Below, in pieces: positions 1-8,771 of a stretch of 64,000 bases of DNA. A model generated the notes under the pieces. That model made no database searches, was not told the origin of the DNA, and worked only from the letters and a program-made list of their open reading frames with translations. The stretch spans positions 661,299 through 725,298 of the forward strand of contig NZ_LIVV01000001.1 of assembly GCF_001905825.1 (NCBI RefSeq), given 5' to 3'. Source of the DNA: Streptomyces sp. CB02009. GTDB taxonomy: Bacteria > Actinomycetota > Actinomycetes > Streptomycetales > Streptomycetaceae. Numbering within the stretch: the first letter of the stretch is position 1; each line of letters begins with the position of its first letter. A program made the position numbers and the translations under genes.

Positions 1-1176
1 AAGCCCGTCGCCGCAGCCCGCGCGGAGGCCGCCAAGTGCGCCAAGGCGATGCGCTGGTACGCCCGCAACGCCGAGCAGCTGCTCGCCGACGAGCACCCGG
101 CGGAGAGCGACGTCCAGGACTCCGGAGCCGACATCGCGCGCGTGCACTACCGGCCCCTCGGCCCCGTCCTCGCCGTCATGCCGTGGAACTTCCCGCTCTG
201 GCAGGTGATCCGCTTCGCCGCGCCCGCGCTCATGGCGGGCAACACCGGACTCCTCAAGCACGCCTCCAACGTGCCGCAGACCGCGCTCTACCTCGGTGAC
301 CTCTTCCGCCGCGCCGGATTCCCCGAGGGCTGCTTCCAGACCCTGCTCATCGGCTCCCGCGACGTCGAGCGCGTCCTGCGGGACCCCCGGGTCGTCGCCG
401 CCACCCTCACCGGCAGCGAGCCCGCGGGCCGGGCCGTCGCCTCCGTCGCGGGCGACGAGGTCAAGAAGACCGTCCTGGAACTCGGCGGCAGCGACCCGTT
501 CATCGTCATGCCCTCGGCCGACATCGTCGGGGCGGTGAAGACGGCCGTCACCGCCCGCGTGCAGAACAACGGGCAGTCCTGCATCGCCGCCAAGCGGTTC
601 ATCGTCCACCAGGACGTGTACGACGACTTCTCCGAGCGCTTCACCGCCGCCATGAACGCCCTCACCGTCGGCGACCCCCTCGACGAGTCCACCGACGTCG
701 GCCCCCTCGCCACCGAACAGGGCCGCACCGACCTGGAGGAGCTCGTCGACGACGCCGTACGGCGGGGCGCCACCGCCCTGTGCGGCGGACACCGGCCGGA
801 GGAGCCGGCCCTCGCGAACGGCTGGTACTACCGCCCCACCGTCCTCACCGGCATCACCCCGGAGATGCGGATCCACCAGGAGGAGGCCTTCGGGCCGGTC
901 GCCACGGTGTACGCGGTCCGTGACATCGAGGAGGCCGTGACCCTCGCCAACGACTCCCCGTTCGGCCTCAGTTCCAACGTCTGGACCCGCTCCGCCGAGG
1001 ACGTCGCCTTCTTCGTGCGCGACCTGGAGGCCGGCGGCGTGTTCGTCAACGGCATGACGGCCTCGCACCCCGCCCTCCCCTTCGGCGGGATCAAGCGCTC
1101 CGGTTACGGTCGTGAGCTCTCCGGCCACGGCATCCGCGAGTTCTGCAACGCGACGACGGTCTGGCAGCGCGCCTGA
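1..1176 (+). CDS. Aldehyde dehydrogenase (succinate-semialdehyde type), 5' end missing
   Basis: An NAD(P)-dependent aldehyde dehydrogenase oxidising an aldehyde, probably succinate semialdehyde, to the acid. The frame is open from base 1, so the N-terminus lies outside the window; 391 residues are visible against about 455-460 usual for the family. Seen in order: the cofactor-site motif PWNFPLWQ, the NTGLLKHASN stretch, the catalytic glutamate in ELGGSDPF, the nucleophilic cysteine in NNGQSCIAAKRF, and EEAFGPVA near the C-terminus. The visible catalytic core is intact. The short form without an N-terminal extension and the GQSCIAAKRF signature fit the NADP-linked succinate-semialdehyde dehydrogenase branch, but substrate is inference. 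It converges on the PHP gene, 43 bases away; no clear terminator is visible between them. Confidence 0.93.
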   Translation, partial: KPVAAARAEAAKCAKAMRWYARNAEQLLADEHPAESDVQDSGADIARVHYRPLGPVLAVMPWNFPLWQVIRFAAPALMAGNTGLLKHASNVPQTALYLGDLFRRAGFPEGCFQTLLIGSRDVERVLRDPRVVAATLTGSEPAGRAVASVAGDEVKKTVLELGGSDPFIVMPSADIVGAVKTAVTARVQNNGQSCIAAKRFIVHQDVYDDFSERFTAAMNALTVGDPLDESTDVGPLATEQGRTDLEELVDDAVRRGATALCGGHRPEEPALANGWYYRPTVLTGITPEMRIHQEEAFGPVATVYAVRDIEEAVTLANDSPFGLSSNVWTRSAEDVAFFVRDLEAGGVFVNGMTASHPALPFGGIKRSGYGRELSGHGIREFCNATTVWQRA

Positions 1177-1219
1177 CCGCCGGCGGGCCTGCCGCCCACC
1201 TCAGGCCCGGGTCCCCCCC

Positions 1220-2245
1220 TCAGGCCCGGGTCCACTCCGACAACCGCTCCGCCGACCAGGTGTTGATCACCCGGTCCTCCGGCACCCCGCACTCCTCCGC
1301 CCGCGCGCACCCGAGGATCTGCCACTCCAGCTGGCCCGGCGCGTGCGCGTCCGTGTCCACCGCGACGTACGCGCCTGCCGCCACGGCGAGCCGCAGCAGC
1401 CGCCGCGGCGGGTCGAGCCGCTCCGGGCGGCTGTTGATCTCGACCGCGGTCCCGGACTCGGCGCACGCGGCGAACACCCGCTCCGCGTCGAACTCCGACT
1501 CCGGCCGCAGCCGCCCCCCGGCCACCAGCCGGCCCGTGCAGTGCCCGAGCACGTCCATCAGCGGGTTGCGCACGGCCCGTTCCAGTCGGCGGGTCATCGC
1601 CTTCCCGTCCATCCGGAGCTTCGAGTGGACCGAACCGACCACCAGGTCGAGACGGTCGAGCAGCTCGGGCTCCTGGTCCAGCGAACCGTCGTCCAGGATG
1701 TCGCACTCGATCCCGGTCAGCAGACGGAACGGCGCCCACTCCTCGTTCAGCCGCGCCACCACGTCCAGTTGCTCCAGGAGCCGCTCGGCCGACAGTCCCC
1801 GCGCCACCGTGAGCCGGGGCGAGTGGTCGGTGAGCACGGCCCACTCATGGCCGAGCCCCGCCGCCGCACGGCCCATGTCCTCGATCGTCGCGCCGCCGTC
1901 GGACCAGTCCGAGTGGAGATGGCAGTCGCCCCGCAGGGCCGCCCGCAACGCCTCGCCCCCGTGCGTCGGCCCGGCGGTCCGCAGGGACTCCTCCAACTCC
2001 GCCTCCAGCCGCGCCAGATACTCCGGGACCTGCCCGTCCAGCGCCTCGCGCACCACCGCCGCAGTCTTCGGCCCGAGGCCCTTCACGGACTCGAGGGTGC
2101 CCGCCGCCGCCCGCGCGGCCGGTTCGCCGTCCGGCAGTGCGGAGACCGCGGCGGCGGCCGTACGGAAGGCCCGGGCCCGGTACCCCGGAGCCTGGGCGCG
2201 CTCCAGGAGGAACGCGATCCGGTTCAGGGCGGCCACAGGGTCCAT
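1220..2245 (-). CDS. PHP-domain phosphoesterase with N-terminal helix-hairpin-helix region
   Basis: 341 residues. The N-terminal 100 residues resemble the helix-hairpin-helix part of family X DNA polymerases (ESVKGLGPKTAAVVREAL). The rest is a complete PHP metal-dependent phosphoesterase domain: CHLHSDWSDG, LTDHSPR, GIECDIL, GSVHSK, GHCTGR and DTDAHAP carry the expected metal-binding His, Asp and Glu residues. There is no polymerase palm or nucleotidyltransferase domain, so it resembles the C-terminal half of a bacterial PolX standing alone. The PHP residues predict a metal-dependent phosphohydrolase, perhaps acting on DNA ends or small phosphoesters; the substrate is unknown. The ATG at 2245 follows GAGGAG at good spacing. 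It lies 33 bases downstream of the SpoIIE-type gene on the same strand and may be cotranscribed with it. Confidence 0.9.
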   Translation of the reverse strand: MDPVAALNRIAFLLERAQAPGYRARAFRTAAAAVSALPDGEPAARAAAGTLESVKGLGPKTAAVVREALDGQVPEYLARLEAELEESLRTAGPTHGGEALRAALRGDCHLHSDWSDGGATIEDMGRAAAGLGHEWAVLTDHSPRLTVARGLSAERLLEQLDVVARLNEEWAPFRLLTGIECDILDDGSLDQEPELLDRLDLVVGSVHSKLRMDGKAMTRRLERAVRNPLMDVLGHCTGRLVAGGRLRPESEFDAERVFAACAESGTAVEINSRPERLDPPRRLLRLAVAAGAYVAVDTDAHAPGQLEWQILGCARAEECGVPEDRVINTWSAERLSEWTRA

Positions 2246-2278
2246 GACGTCGCTCCTCGCCTCTCCGGGTGTTCTTCC

Positions 2279-4369
2279 TCAGACGCCGTTCACGGCGTCC
2301 GCCGGCACCTCCGCCGGACCGATCTCGCACCACACGGCCTTGCCCTCGCCGCGCGGCTCGACGCCCCACCGCGACGCCAGCGCGTCCAGCAGCAGCAGTC
2401 CGCGCCCCGAGGTCGCGGCCTCGCCCGGGGTACGCCGCCGGGGCCAGGCGCTCGACCGGTCCTGCACCGACAGCCGTACCCGCCGCACCGGTTCGGGCAG
2501 CACCTCCAGGGTGAGCACCGCACCGCCCTCGGTGTGCAGCAGGACATTGACGAGCAGCTCGCCCGTCAGCAGCTCGGCGTCGTCCGCCAGTTCCGTCATG
2601 CCCCAGTCGCGCAGCGCCTGCCCCACGGCCGCACGCGCGTCCGACAGGCCCTGCGGGTCCGCCTGGTGGATGTACTGATGGATGCGCGGCGCCCGGGGCG
2701 TGCCCGGGTCCGGGCTGCGCCGCAGCACCAGGAGCGCCACGTCGTCGCCCGAGCCCCAGCGCTCCCACAGCCGCTCGGAGAGGTGGTCGGCGAGCGCCTC
2801 CGCCTGCGGCGGGCCGCTGCTGATGGCACCCGAGAGCGCGACGAGACCGGTCTCGATGTCCGACCCGGGCTGCTCGACGAGCCCGTCCGTGCACAGCACC
2901 AGCGTCTCTCCGGGGACGAGGTCCAGCCGTGTCTCCGGGAACTCCTCCTCGCCGAACACCGTCGCGAGCCCCAGCGGCAGCCCGCCCCGCAGCTTGGGCT
3001 GCCCGACCCGGCCGTCGGTGTGCCGGATCAGCGGCCCCAGATGCCCGGCCCGTACCGCCCGCAGGGTGCCGCTGCCCAGATCCACCTGGGCGTACGTGCA
3101 GGTGGCGAAGCGGTTGGTGTCCAGCTCGGCCAGGAAGCGGGAGGCGCGGGCCAGCACCGTCGACGGGGCGTGGCCCTCCCCGGCGTACGCGCGCAGGGCG
3201 ATGCGCAGCTGTCCCATGATGGCGGCGGCATGGGTGTCGTGGCCCTGGACGTCGCCCACGACGATCCCGACCCGCCCGCGGGGCAGCGGGATCACGTCGT
3301 ACCAGTCGCCGCCGACCTGCCGTCCGCTCCAGGCGGCGTGGTAGCGCACGGCGATCTCGCCGCCGGTGATCCGCGGGATCCGGCGCGGCAGCATCGTCGC
3401 CTGGAGCCCGGTCGCGAGCTCCCGCTCCTCGTCGAAGAGGATCGCCCGCTGGAGGGACTGGGCGACGATCGCCGCGAGCCCGAGGGCCAGGTTGCGCTCG
3501 TCGGCGTTGAACGACGTGCGGCCCCGGTAGAACAGCGCCATGCCGCCCAGTGACCGCGCCTGCGCCACCAGCGGCAGATAGCAGGCCGCCCGGAAGTCCA
3601 GCCGTGCCAGGTAGGGGGCCAGCTCGGGGAAGTCCCGCCCGAGCGAGGGGAACGAGGAGACGAACCGGGGCCGACCGCTCAGCACCGCCTCGGCGAGCGG
3701 CATGCCCCGGTCGAGCCGCCGGACCCGGAAGCCGTCGAGCACGTCGAGGGTTTCGCCGCTGAGCGCGATGATGTTGAGCGAGCCGTTCTCGACGAGACCG
3801 AGCGCCAGGCCGTCCGCGCCGAGCCTGGCGAGCCCGCCGGGGCCGGTCAGCGCGGCCGTCACGTCGTCCACGGTCACCGCGCGCGAGAGCGCGGCCGTCG
3901 TCCGTTCGACGATGTTCGTCTGGACCTCGCGGCGCTTCTCCAGCTCCTGGACGAACGCGAAGCGCGTGACCTCCGCGGTCGTGTCCCGCACGACCCCGAC
4001 GATCCGCCGCGCCCGCCCGTCCGGCGAGCGCAGGATCCGCGCCTGGACATGCGTCCAGTGGGGTGGTCCGTCGGCCTGCGGGATGGGGAAGTGCGCGGTG
4101 TACGACACCTCGCCGCTCCTGACCGCCTCCCGTACGACCGCCTCCAGCTTCGTCCGCTCCTCGGGGTCGAGGCGGGCGATCAGCGTCACCGGGCGGCCGT
4201 CGAAGGCGTCCGGGGCCACCCCGAAGACCAGCAGCCCGGACGTGTCGACATCGATGGTGCCCGTGTCGAGATCCCAGTCGAAGCTGCCGTTCCGGTTCAT
4301 GGCGAGCCACTCGGCGGGCCCGATCTCGCCACTGCGCGTACGCCGGTCTTCATCGGTCATCCTCCCCAT
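2279..4369 (-). CDS. PAS-GAF-SpoIIE protein phosphatase with RsbW-like ATPase domain
   Basis: A four-part regulator of about 696 residues, probably acting in sigma-factor/anti-sigma switching. A PAS fold lies at about residues 10-125 (FDWDLDTGTIDVDTSG and a PAC-like RILRSPDGRARRIVGVVRD). A GAF region follows at about 150-290, then a SpoIIE/PP2C phosphatase at about 310-535 (GGDWYDVIPLP, VVGDVQGHDTHAA, CTDGLVEQPG, GDDVALLVLRR hold the metal-binding Asp residues). Last is a HATPase_c domain of the RsbW/SpoIIAB type (ELLVNVLLH, RGLLLLDALA). This layout is common in Streptomyces, where such proteins dephosphorylate or phosphorylate anti-sigma antagonists; the partner here is not visible. No membrane segment is seen. 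An alternative start at 4360 would shorten it by three residues, but its GGGGAGG abuts the codon, so the start is uncertain. Confidence 0.92.
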   Translation of the reverse strand: MGRMTDEDRRTRSGEIGPAEWLAMNRNGSFDWDLDTGTIDVDTSGLLVFGVAPDAFDGRPVTLIARLDPEERTKLEAVVREAVRSGEVSYTAHFPIPQADGPPHWTHVQARILRSPDGRARRIVGVVRDTTAEVTRFAFVQELEKRREVQTNIVERTTAALSRAVTVDDVTAALTGPGGLARLGADGLALGLVENGSLNIIALSGETLDVLDGFRVRRLDRGMPLAEAVLSGRPRFVSSFPSLGRDFPELAPYLARLDFRAACYLPLVAQARSLGGMALFYRGRTSFNADERNLALGLAAIVAQSLQRAILFDEERELATGLQATMLPRRIPRITGGEIAVRYHAAWSGRQVGGDWYDVIPLPRGRVGIVVGDVQGHDTHAAAIMGQLRIALRAYAGEGHAPSTVLARASRFLAELDTNRFATCTYAQVDLGSGTLRAVRAGHLGPLIRHTDGRVGQPKLRGGLPLGLATVFGEEEFPETRLDLVPGETLVLCTDGLVEQPGSDIETGLVALSGAISSGPPQAEALADHLSERLWERWGSGDDVALLVLRRSPDPGTPRAPRIHQYIHQADPQGLSDARAAVGQALRDWGMTELADDAELLTGELLVNVLLHTEGGAVLTLEVLPEPVRRVRLSVQDRSSAWPRRRTPGEAATSGRGLLLLDALASRWGVEPRGEGKAVWCEIGPAEVPADAVNGV

Positions 4370-4476
4370 TGTCGAACCCGCACCCCTCCGACGCCATGGC
4401 GATGACACGGCGTGGCGCGAGTTCGCCTCGGCGGGGGAGCGACACGGGTGCGGCAGGGAGGCGGGGAAGGGTGAGC

Positions 4477-4538
4477 GGCCAGACGGCCAGACGGCCAGAC
4501 GGCCAGACGGACCGACGGACCGACCGACCGACGGACGG
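4477..4538. repeat. 8-bp and 4-bp short tandem repeats
   Basis: Four exact copies of GGCCAGAC (4477-4508) run into a degenerate GACC/GACG tetranucleotide run to about 4538. The array lies between the divergent SpoIIE-type and AfsR-like genes, about 100 bases before the latter, so copy number could affect promoter spacing. It is a simple-sequence array with no spacers, so not CRISPR. Confidence 0.85.
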
Positions 4539-4642
4539 CCGGGCGGGCGAGAGCGAGGTGCCGGGCCTTCGGCGGGTCGGCCGCCGCGGCGCCGCGGCGA
4601 AATGCCGACGGGCCCCGGCGCGCGCCGGGGCAGAATGGGCCG

Positions 4643-7600
4643 GTGCTGCCGCCCTACCGTGTTCTCGGTCCGTGCCAGGCCCTCCGTACCGACGACGGGA
4701 CGGAGGCCGTCCTCAGCGGTGCCAGGCTCCGCGCCCTGCTCACCGCCCTCGCGGCGGCCGGCGGCCGACCCGTGGGCACCCACGCGCTGATCGACCAGGT
4801 GTGGGGCGAAGCCGACCGTGCCGAGGACCCGGACCAGGACCGTACGGCGGCGCTCCAGGCCCTCGTCGGCCGTCTCCGCCGGGCCCTGGGCCGGGAGGCC
4901 GTCGTCTCCGCGCCCGGAGGCGGCTACCGGCTCGCCGCGACCCCCGACGCCGTCGACCTCCACCGCTTCGAACGGCTCGCCGCCGAAGGCTCCGCCGCGC
5001 TCGGCGCGGGGGACCCCGCCCGGGCCGCCGGCCTCCTCGACGAGGCCCTGGGGCTCTGGCGGGGCCCCGCCCTCGCGGACCTGCCCGGCCGGGACACCGA
5101 CCCCCTCGTCGTCCGGGTCGAGCAGCGGCACACCCAGGCGCGACGCGACCGGCTCGCCGCCGACCTTGCTCTGGGACGGGCCACGGAGATCCTCGCGCCG
5201 CTCGCCGCCCTGGCGGCCGGAGAGCCGCTCGACGAACCCCTCCAGGCCCTGCGGATCCGGGCCCTGCGGGCGGCCGGGCGGTCCGCCGAGGCCCTGGCCG
5301 GGTACGAGGAGGTCCGCGCGGCCCTCGCGGGCCGGCTGGGGACGGACCCGGGACCCGAACTGCGTGCCCTCCACGCCGAACTCCTGACGGACACCGCGCC
5401 CGCGCCCGCGCCTGCGCCTGCGCTGCTCGCGGCTGCGCCGCCCGCGCCGACCGGAAGGGGACGGGCGGTCGGCCTTCCCGCCCGGCTGACCTCGTTCATC
5501 GGCCGGGAGGACGACCTGGGCGCGCTCGCCGCGGACTGGGGTGCCCGGCGGCTCGTCACGCTCACCGGGCCGGGCGGCGTCGGCAAGACACGGCTCGCCC
5601 TCGAAGCCGCCGAGACGTACCGGGACGGCCCCGTCCACCTCGCCGAACTCGCCTCCGTACGCGAGGAGTCCACGGTCCTCGCGGCCGTCCTCAGCGCGGT
5701 GGGCGCGCGCGAGACGCACGTCTGGCACCGCGCGGCGGTCGCCGCGACGGACCCGGAGGACCCCTTCGCCGAGCTCGTCGAACACTGCGCCGGGCGGCGC
5801 ATGCTGCTCGTCCTCGACAACTGCGAGCACGTGGTCGCCGCTGCGGCGGAACTCGCGCACGTGCTGCTCACCCGCTGCCCGGACGTCACGGTGCTCGCGA
5901 CGAGCCGGGAGCCGTTGGGGGTGCCGGGGGAGGTGGTGCGGCCCCTGGGTCCCTTGCCGACGGGGACGGCGCTGCGGCTGCTCGGCGAGCGCGGTGCGGC
6001 GGCGCGCGCCGGGTTCGCGGTGGCGGAGGACCGGGAGGCGGCGGAGGAGGTGTGCCGGCGCCTTGACGGTCTGCCGCTGGCGATCGAACTGGCGGCGGCG
6101 CGGTTGCGGCTGCTGTCGGTGCGTCAGATCGCGGAGCGGCTGGACGACCGGTTCCGGCTGCTGACGTCGGGGGCGCGGACGGTGCTGCCGCGGCAGCAGA
6201 CGCTGCGGGCGGTGGTCGACTGGTCGTGGGACCTCCTCGATCAGCCGGAGCGGGCGGTGCTGCGGCGGCTCGCGGTGTTCTCGGGAGGAGCGGATCTCGC
6301 GGCGGCGGAGGCGGTGTGCGCGGACGGAGCGGATCCGGCGACGGCGTGCGCGGTGGACGGCGGCGCGGTGGACGGCGGCGCGGTGGAGGCGGTGTGCACC
6401 GGCGGCGGCGCCCCTGAGGTGCTGGATCTGCTGGGTGCGCTGGTCGACAAGTCGCTGGTGGTGGCCGGTCCCGGCCGGGACGGCGAGGGGATGCGGTTCC
6501 GGCTCCTGGAGACGGTGGCGGAGTACGCGGGGGAGCGCCTCGACGAGTCGGGGGAGCGGCCCGCTGCCGAGCGGCGCCATCTCACGTACTACCGGGAGCT
6601 GGCCCGTACCGCCGACCCCGAACTGCGAGGCTCAGGACAGGTCGCCGCCACCGCCCTCCTGGAGCGCGAGCACGACAATCTGCGCGGGGCGCTGCGGACG
6701 GCCGTCGCGCTCGGCGAGGAGCAGGAGGTGCTCTGCCTCGTCCACTCCCTCAGCTGGTTCTGGCAACTGCGCCACCACCAGGTCGACGCCCGCACATGGG
6801 CCGTGGAGGCCGGCCGGCTCGGCCCCGACCCGTTCCAGGAGCCCGTCCGCCCGGCCGAGCCGTTCGACGGCCGGTGCACGGACGTCCCGCCCCCGTGGCA
6901 CGGCGAGCGACTCGTCGAGGCCCGGCGCGGCGGCCGGCTCTACGCGCTCGCGACCCAGGGCGGCCGGGGCGCCACCTCGTTCGAGCACCCCGAGACCCGC
7001 GCCAGGCTCGCCGCTCTGGTCTCCGCGTACCGCCCCGGCCTGCCGCAGACCTGCCGCCAGCCGGCCGTGATGTGGTACTTCGCCCGCCTCATGACGGGCG
7101 AGTTCGCGAGCCTCGGCGACACCCTGACGGCCATCGTCGACGCCTGCCGCGACCACGCCCCCGGCTGGGACCTGGCCTTCGCCCTGCTCATGAGGGCCAA
7201 GCTCGTCGTCCACGGCCCCCACGACGCGACCGAGGCGCTCGCCCTCTTCGAGGCAGCCGGGGACTCCTGGGGCATCGCCGAATCGCTCGCCGCCCGGGGC
7301 GAGGCCCGCGAGCGCTCGGGCCGGCTCGGCGAGGCGGCCGCCGACTTCGAGCGGGCCGCGGACGCCGCCGCCCACGTCGGCGCGCGCTCCCAGGTGCCGC
7401 TCTACACCGCGCGCCTCGCGGCCGTACGGCTCCGGCTCCACCCGGAGGGGGATCCGGCGGCCGAAAAGCTCCTGGTCGAAGCCGCCGACGCGGCGGGGGA
7501 ATGGGGCGCCGAGGTCGCCGGCTCCGCACGACTGTTGCTCACCCAGCACTACGGCCACACCGGGCGCACCGGTCTCGCCCGGGCCCAGCTCACCCGGCTG

Positions 7601-8077
7601 GAGGTCGAGTTCGGAGACGTGACCCCGGGCCTCTTCTGGGGTCTCGCCGGAGGGGCGTGGGCCTGGCTCGACTGCCTCGACGGCGCCTACGACCGGGCCG
7701 TGGAGCGGCTGGCGCGCGCCGTCGCGGAGGTGGAGACCCTCGCCCACCTGGTCGCCCCGTACCTGCTCGTCACCCAGTTCGCCACGGCAGCGTGGGCGCT
7801 CGGCGGGCGCGCCGGGCCGGGCGACGCCGAGACCGGGGCGCGGCTCCTCGGCGCGTTCGACGCCCAGGCCGGGTCCGGAACCGACGGCGGCTTCCGGCCC
7901 TTCACGCCCGAGACGGAGGCGCTGATCAGGGCGCGAGCCGAGGAGACCCTCCGGGCGGCGCTCACCCCGGAGGCGTACGGCCGCCTTCACGGGGAGGGGA
8001 CGGGGCTCGCGGCCCGCACGGCCGCGGAGCTCGTCCGGAACGCGGGGGCGGCCCCGGACGCACGGACCATCGGCTGA
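4643..8077 (+). CDS. AfsR/SARP-family transcriptional regulator with NB-ARC ATPase and TPR-like C-terminus
   Basis: 1144 residues. Residues 1-100 are an OmpR-type winged helix (LSGARLRALLTALA, THALIDQVWG, VVSAPGGGYRLAA). Residues 105-250 are a bacterial transcriptional activation domain. An NB-ARC type ATPase follows, with Walker A GPGGVGKTRLAL at about 309-320, Walker B LLVLDNCEHV at about 385 and TSREPLG. After that come a winged-helix-like segment (LRAVVDWSWDLLDQPERAVLRRLAVFSGG) and a long helical-repeat C-terminus. AfsR-type proteins activate secondary-metabolite or developmental promoters in response to ATP and often phosphorylation; no biosynthetic cluster adjoins, so the target is unknown. 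The GTG start at 4643 fits the family start; a nearby ATG at 4635 is out of frame. Residues 565-590 contain a low-complexity duplicated insertion. Confidence 0.93.
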   Translation: MLPPYRVLGPCQALRTDDGTEAVLSGARLRALLTALAAAGGRPVGTHALIDQVWGEADRAEDPDQDRTAALQALVGRLRRALGREAVVSAPGGGYRLAATPDAVDLHRFERLAAEGSAALGAGDPARAAGLLDEALGLWRGPALADLPGRDTDPLVVRVEQRHTQARRDRLAADLALGRATEILAPLAALAAGEPLDEPLQALRIRALRAAGRSAEALAGYEEVRAALAGRLGTDPGPELRALHAELLTDTAPAPAPAPALLAAAPPAPTGRGRAVGLPARLTSFIGREDDLGALAADWGARRLVTLTGPGGVGKTRLALEAAETYRDGPVHLAELASVREESTVLAAVLSAVGARETHVWHRAAVAATDPEDPFAELVEHCAGRRMLLVLDNCEHVVAAAAELAHVLLTRCPDVTVLATSREPLGVPGEVVRPLGPLPTGTALRLLGERGAAARAGFAVAEDREAAEEVCRRLDGLPLAIELAAARLRLLSVRQIAERLDDRFRLLTSGARTVLPRQQTLRAVVDWSWDLLDQPERAVLRRLAVFSGGADLAAAEAVCADGADPATACAVDGGAVDGGAVEAVCTGGGAPEVLDLLGALVDKSLVVAGPGRDGEGMRFRLLETVAEYAGERLDESGERPAAERRHLTYYRELARTADPELRGSGQVAATALLEREHDNLRGALRTAVALGEEQEVLCLVHSLSWFWQLRHHQVDARTWAVEAGRLGPDPFQEPVRPAEPFDGRCTDVPPPWHGERLVEARRGGRLYALATQGGRGATSFEHPETRARLAALVSAYRPGLPQTCRQPAVMWYFARLMTGEFASLGDTLTAIVDACRDHAPGWDLAFALLMRAKLVVHGPHDATEALALFEAAGDSWGIAESLAARGEARERSGRLGEAAADFERAADAAAHVGARSQVPLYTARLAAVRLRLHPEGDPAAEKLLVEAADAAGEWGAEVAGSARLLLTQHYGHTGRTGLARAQLTRLEVEFGDVTPGLFWGLAGGAWAWLDCLDGAYDRAVERLARAVAEVETLAHLVAPYLLVTQFATAAWALGGRAGPGDAETGARLLGAFDAQAGSGTDGGFRPFTPETEALIRARAEETLRAALTPEAYGRLHGEGTGLAARTAAELVRNAGAAPDARTIG
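6350..6388 (+). repeat. In-frame 15-bp tandem repeat inside the AfsR-like gene
   Basis: GCGGTGGACGGCGGC occurs twice in tandem (6350-6364, 6365-6379) followed by a partial third copy, encoding AVDGG-AVDGG-AVEAV. A similar GGAGGCGGTGTGC block lies before (from about 6307) and after it, so a larger duplication is likely. The frame is kept. Confidence 0.8.
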
Positions 8078-8111
8078 GCGGCGCCGCCGTGACACTCGGC
8101 GTAGCCACGGC

Positions 8112-8156
8112 CCCGACCGCCCCGACCGCCCCGACCGCCCCGACCGCCCCGACCGC
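8112..8156. repeat. 9-bp tandem repeat, five copies
   Basis: Five exact copies of CCCGACCGC begin 35 bases after the AfsR-like stop codon. They lie outside any supported gene, between that regulator and the 66-residue gene. Copy number is probably variable between strains. Confidence 0.9.
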
Positions 8157-8352
8157 ACCGTCGCGCGGTCCCGCACCGACCGGCCGGCCTTCGGGCGGCC
8201 CCCTCCTCCGCGCCGGGCGCCGGTCGGCGGCCCCCGTGCGGAGGACGGAGCCGGCCGTCGCGGGCCGCCGGTGTCCGTCGGTCGCTCCCGGATGCGGACC
8301 CGGTGGCCGGACACGAGAATGGCGAGTGCCGGACGAACACGTAGGAGGCGGC

Positions 8353-8553
8353 ATGAACGCTGAGCCCGACAAGACGTCCCAGGGGGACTTCCCGACGCCC
8401 GACCGGCTGCTGCATTCCGGGTCGGAGGGCGAGTTCACGGCCGAGGACCTGGTCCTCGCGTCCGGCCGTGACGTGTCTCCGAAGACCCTCGCCTGGGCGG
8501 AACGCCGTATGGCGGAGAAGGGTCGCGCCTCCATGGACGAGCTGCTGCCGTAG
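8353..8553 (+). CDS. Small conserved-looking hypothetical protein (66 aa)
   Basis: A 66-residue acidic, soluble protein with no cysteine and no membrane segment. The ATG is preceded by GGAGG at 8343-8347 with ideal spacing, and the frame shows strong third-position G/C bias, so translation is likely. The sequence has a low-complexity N-terminus (MNAEPDKTSQGDFPTPDRLL) and a helical C-terminal half containing EDLVLASGRDVSPKTLAWAE, ending in MDELLP. I recall similar short proteins in other Streptomyces but know no function. It is followed at once by a strong terminator, so it looks monocistronic. Confidence 0.75.
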   Translation: MNAEPDKTSQGDFPTPDRLLHSGSEGEFTAEDLVLASGRDVSPKTLAWAERRMAEKGRASMDELLP

Positions 8554-8592
8554 GCCGCCCCGGCCCTGACTCGCGGTACCTCTCGACAACCT

Positions 8593-8629
8593 CTCGGCCC
8601 CGGTTCGCCAGCTGCGAACCGGGGCCGAG
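8593..8629 (+). terminator. Strong stem-loop terminator after the 66-aa gene
   Basis: A perfect 16-bp stem (CTCGGCCCCGGTTCGC paired with its complement) around a 5-base loop, starting 40 bases past the stop codon. There is no T-run, as usual in Streptomyces. Confidence 0.85.
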
Positions 8630-8664
8630 GGGCGTCCGGAGCCGCCCCGAGGCTTCCCCATTTG

Positions 8665-8678
8665 TGAAACACGTTCTA
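8665..8678. promoter_or_regulatory. KstR-like operator upstream of the acyl-CoA dehydrogenase
   Basis: TGAAACACGTTCTA matches the published actinobacterial KstR consensus TNNAACNNGTTNNA at every fixed base. It sits 93 bases before the FadE26-like ATG. A second match occurs at 47299. KstR is a TetR repressor of steroid-catabolism genes; binding here is inferred. Confidence 0.65.
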
Positions 8679-8771
8679 CCGTGGCCGCCGTCGCGCGTCG
8701 CACCGCCCACGTGACGCCGAGGACCCCGCAGCAACGCCGCCGCAGGACAGCCGCCACGGGAGGCCCGCCCC

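Noticed and set aside
1112..3553. Long plus-strand open frame opposite the PHP and SpoIIE-type genes
   Set aside because: It has no family motifs, is rich in Arg, Pro and Gln, and is the antisense shadow typical of high-GC genes; the minus strand holds complete recognised domains.
8112..8156. Tandem array considered as CRISPR
   Set aside because: Nine-base units with no spacers and no cas genes nearby.
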